DNA of 64,000 nt from assembly GCF_030272615.1 (NCBI RefSeq), contig NC_081406.1, positions 481,400,900 to 481,464,899 of the forward strand, written 5' to 3'. Source of the DNA: Cryptomeria japonica. Its lineage: Eukaryota; Streptophyta; Pinopsida; Cupressales; Cupressaceae. Shown in pieces: positions 57,335 through 64,000 of the stretch (position 1 is the stretch's first letter; each line of letters opens with the position of its first letter). Both the position numbers and the translations under genes were made by a program. The notes under the pieces were generated by a model. The model was not told the origin of the DNA. It did no database searches and saw nothing but the letters and a program-made list of their open reading frames with translations.

Positions 57335-58926
57335 AAAAAGCAGGAAAAAAAAAAAGAAGAAGTGAAAAAGCAGAAGATCCAAAAAAAATCAAATATGAGA
57401 AAAAGTGCAATAAAAACAGATGGTGAAAACCTGGCAAACAGGCGCTATCTGTCGGCTAGCTCTTCCATCTGTTAGTTCATGCATCTTTCTGCTTGCATTC
57501 ATTTTCCATCAACGTTGTTCATATCCATCATAAGAATTTGTACATACGTAGGCATCGCAGCTGCTCTCTCACCATGGTTTGGATCATTGAGTATATCATA
57601 ACGACTTTGTTTCTAGGCTTGGGGCAAAACTCTACACCTAGCTGGGGGCAAATTTTTTATCTTTTTGAACTTAATCAAACAAGTAGACCAAACAATTAGA
57701 CAACACTTATCAAGCGAAAACTAAAACACATCCAACGTTGAACATGAGATCAAATTATCAACCATCACACTATCACAAAGTCAGCCTAAACACATGGATG
57801 ATATCTTTTGGATAATGATTTTAACATGATTGTTCAACTTTTATTATCTATCTTGATTTTCGCTATCATGATTTCTGAGTGACTCCAAGATGTCTTTGAC
57901 TAGACGAACAAGGAAGAAGCATGATATTTTTCTTGTCTGCTGTCTGAAAATTGATCATTAATATGTGAAAATTTGTCTCGAGACATGATCATCAGAGTAT
58001 CATTGAAGACATTTCTGATTTACATATTGAAATGATTAATACTGCTTAGCAACACTCAGGTCATCTCGGTTCAATTATACCTTGATGCTTGTGCTAACTT
58101 GCTATATCAAAATCCAGGAAAGTAATGCTCAGTTCATCATGGTTTAATTATACCATCGATGTCTGCACTCACTTCCCATATTTTAAAAATCTCAATGATG
58201 ACAAAATGCAATAATCCAATGATTGGTTCGGTCTAGCATTGCATTTCATTTGCATTTAGCTTGCATTTCATTCTTGCATGGGATCCCGCATGCTCCTTTT
58301 ATCCAAGGTTCAATCTATCGCAGGAATCATCAAGGTATCATCACAAGTGTATACGCAATCAGACTGATGACTCATATCTCTCCAGATACTATCAACCCAG
58401 TGAAAATCTTATCCTACCCTCTCAACAGAACCAACATCAGCATATCCAAATCTTTCTGCAACTTGATATCAACAAATAGTTAGTTCTTTATCCAATCAAT
58501 CTTATCATTTCTATCAATCAATCACATCTAAATCAATTTTCTCATGTCTTATACAGGATGCATCCTTCCTGAAACCAGACGTTCTGATCATGTCTTATAC
58601 AGGATGAATCCTTCCTGAAACCAGACTGAATCTCGATCTTATCAATCTAATCAATCAAGATTTATCAATCTTATCAATCTAATCAATCAAGCTAATCGAA
58701 GAACTCGCATTTTCATCAAACACAATTGCAGAAATCAAATCAAATCTATCGGGATATCAATTTCGCAAAAATCCAAAAACTCCAAAGATCAATTATGTCA
58801 ATTGATCTCCCGAGGGGGCATCATCATACCATAATTTATCAATCAAGAGTTGGGGCATCCTATCGAACCAATATCAACATCAAAATAAGATTATTCTTTA
58901 AATCAACGTGTCATCACACCTCGCTT
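57335..58926 (+). other. Gypsy-2 3' noncoding region
   Basis: No gene supported. A gatggtgaaaacctgg box follows pol (57419), matching the ttttcacca boxes of Gypsy-1. Direct repeats occur: a 38-bp unit around cttatacaggatg (58547 and 58592). A TGCATTT-rich stretch lies at 58232-58280. The shared box CTCCCGAGGGGGCAT (58806-58820) is about 110 bp before the PPT. Unlike Gypsy-1, no PMD reading frame is present. Confidence 0.65.
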
Positions 58927-58941
58927 CAAAGAGGGGCAAAA
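58927..58941 (+). promoter_or_regulatory. Gypsy-2 polypurine tract
   Basis: caaagaggggcaaaa directly before the LTR start TGTATACACC, identical to the Gypsy-1 tract. Confidence 0.88.
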
Positions 58942-60827
58942 TGTATACACCTAAAAATGGTCTGAAAATAATTAATTAAATAAACAATTATTTAATTAAT
59001 CACCCTTCCCAATTTAATTGAATTCACTAAGCAATTTGATTAAATTCCCCCTTTCATCTACCTATTAATAAATCTACGCATTTATTTAATAGGTTCATTT
59101 CAATAATCCCCTTTGATTAATTAATTCAAAGTAATTAATTCCCCCCATCAAATTCATCATCAAATTCATTTCTTCTAAATCCCCTAATTAATTAAAACAA
59201 ATCAATTTATGAGTTGTTGAGATTAATTAGCCTTTTCCTATTATTTGAATTTTTAAATTCAAATTCTCCTAAACCTAACCCATTCCATTTACCCACCATG
59301 TTCCCTTTCCTTGAACACTTTTCCCTCTCATAAGCAAAGCTTTGTGACACTTGTCACTAAGTGTTCCCTTTCATCTAACCTCTTCTAGAAGCTTCTTCAC
59401 ACTTGTCACCATGGAGATGACAATGTTCCCTTTCATCCAACCCCTTTTCCTACCAACCTCCAATTGTCCCCTTTCATCCAACATCTTCTCAACCAACCTC
59501 CAATTCAACCATTGATATCTTCAGATCAAATCTCTGTTAGGAATCCCACAGATACTGAGAGGGGGGGGTGAATCAATATCTAACCGGTAATTAGAATTTC
59601 TTAACTTAAAACATGCAAAACATATTGTAGCAGTGTACCAATATGCAAGAAATAATGTAATAAACAGAATCAAGAACATCCACATGAAAATCACACCATA
59701 ACACAAGGATTTAACAAGGAAACCCGGTGTGGGAAAAACCTCAGTGGGATTTGTGACCCACAATATCCACTTACTGGCCAATAAGAGAATTTTACTTACA
59801 ATACGGGCCTGCACATGCAGGAAGGCCAACTGCCTAGAGCTCACTACTCAATGGGAAGTCTCACTGACTTACAATAAGGATTATACAAATCCAATATCTT
59901 GTATTGCTTTACAATAGCATCTATAATGCCAGATTCAGTACCGATTGCTGCTCTGCTTCTTACATAACCCTTAGCCTATATTTTGCATAATAGGTCTACC
60001 TTATATTTTTCCTTATCACTTACACATCTCCTACAAAATGTCTACAATGATCTCTTTTATATATAAGAGTCATTTTACAATTTCCCAAGTCGGCTTACAA
60101 ATTTTTTACAATAATATAACAAAATCATGTCGGCCTCTGTGCCGGTATACTTCCTTTCTTTGTGTCGGTGTCGGTGTCCTGAGAGTGTGATCTGCTGATG
60201 CCAGTGCACTAACTTGTCGGTGTAATGCCTTGTCAGTATAATGTCTTTGCCGATGCCATAGGATTGCAAGGTTTCCATCAATGACAAAACCTTCAATCAC
60301 CTACAATGTCTCATTGGAGTGTGCATATGCCAACAATCTCGACCGTTGATTCATGCCACATCACCCCTAGCCTTGGAAAATCCTATAAATAGACCTCATT
60401 TTGGAGCTCAAAGGATCCCATCCCGAATCCCATCTCATTTGCATTCAAGCATTGTTACTCTAGGCATATATCTCTTAGCAAATCATTCTTAGCATTGTTA
60501 TCATGTTCAATTTTAGCTTAATTGCATCTTTATTCTAGCTTATTTTCTAGAATAATCATGAAATAATGTAGCTTAATCATGCTATCATTACTAGATTATG
60601 CATCTTCATCATTTAAATCCTCCATTTAAGTGTAGTCAAGTCACTGGAATTTGCATAACCAGATCTAAGAGAAAAATTCATACTCGCATTTACTAGGAGG
60701 CAATAGATCGATTAGCTATGGTTTTATCTTTCGTTGATTAATTTTCTAACCATTGCTTGTAATGATTTATTGAGTGTTTTGTGTTGCAGCTGCAGGTATA
60801 ACAGGTACACACTTCACAGGCATGACA
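58942..60827 (+). repeat. Gypsy-2 3' LTR, interrupted
   Basis: Two parts, 58942-59534 and 60341-60827, align end to end with the 5' LTR with about 3.5% differences. Between them is the solo Copia LTR with its atctc duplication. The end is CATGACA, which identifies the ancestral terminus lost in the 5' copy. Confidence 0.92.
59535..60335 (-). mobile_element. Solo Copia LTR inside the Gypsy-2 3' LTR
   Basis: 801 bp, TGTTAGGAAT...GCCAACA, with perfect TSD atctc (59530-59534 and 60336-60340); the empty site survives in the 5' LTR at 47445-47449. On the minus strand it opens TGTTGGCATATG and ends with a C-run before CTCAGTATC, the same layout as the Copia-2 LTR. With no internal region, LTR-LTR recombination probably removed the element. 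Confidence 0.9.
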
Positions 60828-63800
60828 AAAAACATTAAATACTTACCTATAGTTACAATATATTTTTCTCCAATTGAATGGACAAACTCTCTAAATATTG
60901 GAATGCCTTTTAAATCATCACATTCAACTCAAAATATTGCATGGATTGCAAACAAAATTCTTCTTCATGATCTCATATAATCACATGTGCCATACAATTC
61001 TCTTTTGAAAGTAAAACGTATTATATTAAACTAAAATAGGGTAGAATTGACAGTGATCAAGATTTTTTTGCATGGTCTCTTTATATAAAGATAATAATAT
61101 AACTAATTATTGTCTAATTAATTACTACTACTAAGTATTTATAGAAAATCCATGCAAAGTAGTAACACATCGAACATGCACATGTTGTTGAAATTATACT
61201 AAGAGTCTTAATTAAATGGAAAACATAAATTTAATATAAAAGTAATACAAAGTCTATTTTTAAGTATAAAGTGAGTTAAGTTTCTTCAAAGAAAATTCCC
61301 AATTGGAGTCAACTGTTAATAGAGGATATTTTTTAGTTAATAAGCTAAGGAATTGTTGGGAACGTTGATCTTGCTACCATATATGAGGACTTCAATGTGA
61401 GAAAACTGAAATTGTTGAGTGTTTTTTTCGTTCTGAAGTCTAAGGAAACTATGTGGTGTTGTCTTCTTTGAATCTTGTAGCCCCCATAGTTGGTAAAATT
61501 AATTCCAATACTTCTGGAAACCATAAAAAAAATTCAAAGCTAAGTAGAATCCTTCAAGAATCACCAAAGTATCTTGCTCAACAAAAACACATCTTTTTCA
61601 TAACATTATTGTACACATTTACATATTATTAATAAAAAATTATTTAACCAAAATTATACAATTTAATTCACTTCATGTAATTAATGATTTTTAAGACAAC
61701 ATTAATTCAATGTGACATAAAGGTGGACAAGAAAAATAATGTATATTACTTATGAAACTATTGAGGCAAAATTTAATCTCATTAGACCATACCTATCAAA
61801 TGATTCCATTTTGAGTGGTTTGAGAGTGGGGGATGAGATTTCTCTTCCTACTATACACCAATTCATCATTTCACCACATGAACAATCTCCCCACCAAGGT
61901 CATGCTAAACTCATATCCAACTCCAAGTGTAGGCTCCTCATTCCTCTTGTTAAATCTCATCAAAGAGTCACTATTCCAACACATAATCCTTATAAATAAG
62001 AGATCAAAATACCATGTCATGCCAACCAAACTCCAATTACATCATTATAACCTCTAAAAAATTCCAAGAAAAATTACCAGGATACTCAATATTAGAAGAC
62101 TACATCAAATCATTGCCAAATTTTCATTTGCAAAGTTATAAAATCTAAATAACTTCATGATTTATATATTATTCACAAAATACTATCTACCTCCAATGGA
62201 TAGATCCGCTCCTAAGAACACTATATGATTCCAAAAATGCAAAAAGGAATGATTTAGATCCTCCATGGCATAATATCACAATATTAATAAAGATCCCACT
62301 GTAATTGATCTAAATATACTCATGGTATCATGAGCATTTCTTAATTGAGGATCAGATGTGGCTCCCACATAATCAAAGAACTAGATTGCAACATTTAGTT
62401 CTCCTAAAGAGCAAAGTAAAACCATGATCTACAATAGGAGACAATTACTAAAAGTTCCAAAAAAATGATTGCTTCTAACCCAAATTACTCTTACAAGAAA
62501 GTTGAATAAACATCCCAAAGAAATCCACCATGAATCGCAAATACTCTATTCATCTATTTCATTGTCTCACTACTTCACTGCACCAATGTGGCATGATGGC
62601 TTATGGGTCACCAACACAAAAATTTGCAACACGATAACATCTAAAAAGTCTACATCCAAAATGTGTTGCATAAAGACATCATTGACACTCAACTGAACTA
62701 TGAGTATAGATAGTCCATGTTCAATATATCTATACACCATGCGATATAGATAACCCACAAAACTATATAATTTGTAAATCTCAAAGAAATAAAACATGGA
62801 TCCAACACAATGTAAACCTAAGAGCAAGTAAACTCAACATCACATTAATAATAAGAAAATCAAAGACAATAAGATAATCATGTAGATTCTTCACCACTCA
62901 AATACTAGGTCAAACTTGTTTAATCATAGTTCAAGAACCCATCAAGCAACCACTAAAAAAATATCAACGATCAATTGTGTGCTGACACCTCTATATAAAA
63001 AAAGATACACACAACTTCAAACCATTCTCTATGTGTGCATATAAACCTGTAACTAATTAGCATCCAAAACCACCCCTATGAGAGTCACAATCCAACAAAC
63101 TCTCTCCATAGATAACAAAACCTTAAATTTTAGTAAATAATGTAAAACCTACAAAACCATCCATGTCAAAGACATGAATATAAGTTTGATTCCACTTACC
63201 ATCTAGAAGGACCATAATTCTAAACGCATTAAAACTATTAAACCAAAAATGGACTTAACATAGATAAGAAAAACCTACAAAACTCACATAAATAGCCAAC
63301 ATTAATCTAAAACATGTAAATTCTATGATCTAATAATACTAAAGAGGTTGTTGAGGAACTCTAGGTCAACTCCACAACCATCCCATGTACTCATATAAAC
63401 AACCATGTCATGTTAAATCTGTATGTATAGAAGAACCTTCATGACACCATGATCACCACCCTCAATGCACCTACATAAAACACATTGAAATGAGATCCAA
63501 AATCTTATGTTTTTGTTTGCCATGTGCCCAAAATCAAATACATTAAAAAACTCTATAGACTAGTTGACCAAATAATTGATACGCCATGAAGTTCTCAAAA
63601 ACATACTCTTCATCACCTATAAGAATTCCAAAGTTGGACAACGTGGACACAAGTTGTGACCTATTGAATAATTGAGAGCAAAACTAGCATCCACGTGCAA
63701 TTTTCTATCATAAAAAGATTAAAAATAAAATAAAATAAAACACTAATACCATTGCAAAATGTTTGTATACAACTTTTCATCAACTATAAGAAGTCAAAAA

Positions 63801-64000
63801 ATAGACATAGAAAACAAAAGTTAAATAAAACAAATCCATTAAGAAAAAGAAAAATTACCTCTATATTATTTTAGTGGGTACAAGGTGGTTGCATTGACCT
63901 TCCAACGATAGTGGTGGCATTGCCAGATTACTAGCTTTGGCAAAGAAAGGGTGGTGAAGAGAGGGAAGCCTTAAAGAAGTAGTGAAAGGGATTTGTGAAA
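60828..64000. other. AT-rich flank, no gene recognised
   Basis: No TE domain, LTR end or host gene is recognisable. The longest plausible frame (61739-61999, + strand, 86 codons, MYITYETIEAKFNLIRPYLS) matches nothing I know and is probably chance. Short A- and T-runs are common. The last 130 bp are less AT-rich (gtggtggcattgcc) and could begin another feature beyond the window. Confidence 0.5.

Larger units (their letters stand above)
46859..60827 (+). mobile_element. Gypsy-2, internally deleted Tat-type Ty3/Gypsy element
   Basis: LTRs at 46859-47938 and 58942-60827; the latter is 1080 bp after removing a solo-LTR insertion, equal to the former. PBS and PPT are in place. TSD is ataaa (46854-46858) / aaaaa (60828-60832), one mismatch. 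Protease, the aRNH part and integrase resemble Gypsy-1, but the Gag core and the whole RT and first RNase H are absent. About 38 LTR differences (3.5%) by my count put it between Copia-2 and Gypsy-1 in age. A second insertion lies at 52021-55663. Confidence 0.92.

Noticed and set aside
61739-61999. 86-codon ORF as a host gene
   Set aside because: No recognisable similarity, no supporting context, AT-rich flank; kept only as a note.

Overview
This window reads as intergenic, retrotransposon-packed nuclear DNA of a seed plant. The Ty3/Gypsy elements have the dual-RNase-H pol of the Tat group, there are several Ty1/Copia elements, and there is a broken plant PPR gene. AT-rich spacers and long nested LTR elements would suit a large genome such as a gymnosperm, but that is inference. 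I found no intact host gene, no rRNA or tRNA gene and no CRISPR array. Every recognisable coding region belongs to a mobile element or is a pseudogene.

Layout. (1) 1-2112 is the 3' end of a Copia element (Copia-1, + strand) with its 3' LTR. (2) 2190-2587 and 34245-34620 are two halves of one PPR pseudogene, split by a three-level nest. Gypsy-3 (2588-34239, minus) sits in the PPR gene, Copia-2 (3711-26533, minus) sits in Gypsy-3, and Gypsy-1 (5007-21174, minus) sits in Copia-2. Each level has paired LTRs and a 5-bp target-site duplication (TSD): tttgt/tttgc, taaag/taaag and ccaac/ccaac. (3) 35093-42162 is a complete but decayed Copia-3 (+). (4) 42168-46858 holds old LTR-element debris, including an unrecognised reading frame interrupted only by TAG codons. 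(5) 46859-60827 is Gypsy-2 (+), internally deleted for RT. It carries a 3.6-kb LTR-like insertion (52021-55663, TSD aatcc) in its aRNH region and a solo Copia LTR (59535-60335, TSD atctc) in its 3' LTR. (6) 60828-64000 is AT-rich with nothing recognised.

How the parts work together. Gypsy-1 is the best preserved element: leader, Gag-protease, a G-patch segment, RT-RNase H-archaeal-type RNase H, and integrase. Between pol and its 3' LTR lies a second gene on the opposite strand, a broken plant-mobile-domain (PMD) reading frame. Its LTRs differ at only 4 of 768 positions, so it is the youngest insertion, yet catalytic Asp residues of both integrase and aRNH have become Asn. Gypsy-2 (no RT) and Gypsy-3 (gag-like ORF only) look non-autonomous. 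They share with Gypsy-1 an almost identical polypurine tract, a related primer-binding site and a conserved box near the 3' end.

Most unusual signal. All three Gypsy leaders carry arrays of a short CpG-containing motif spaced about two DNA helical turns apart. In Gypsy-1 the motif is GCGTCTGTG with alternating 19/21-bp steps, and a further cluster lies near the 3' LTR in inverted orientation. In Gypsy-2 and Gypsy-3 it is TGTCGTAYGAG with about 22-bp steps. The steps are not multiples of three, so the arrays are not coding. I know of no described function for them.
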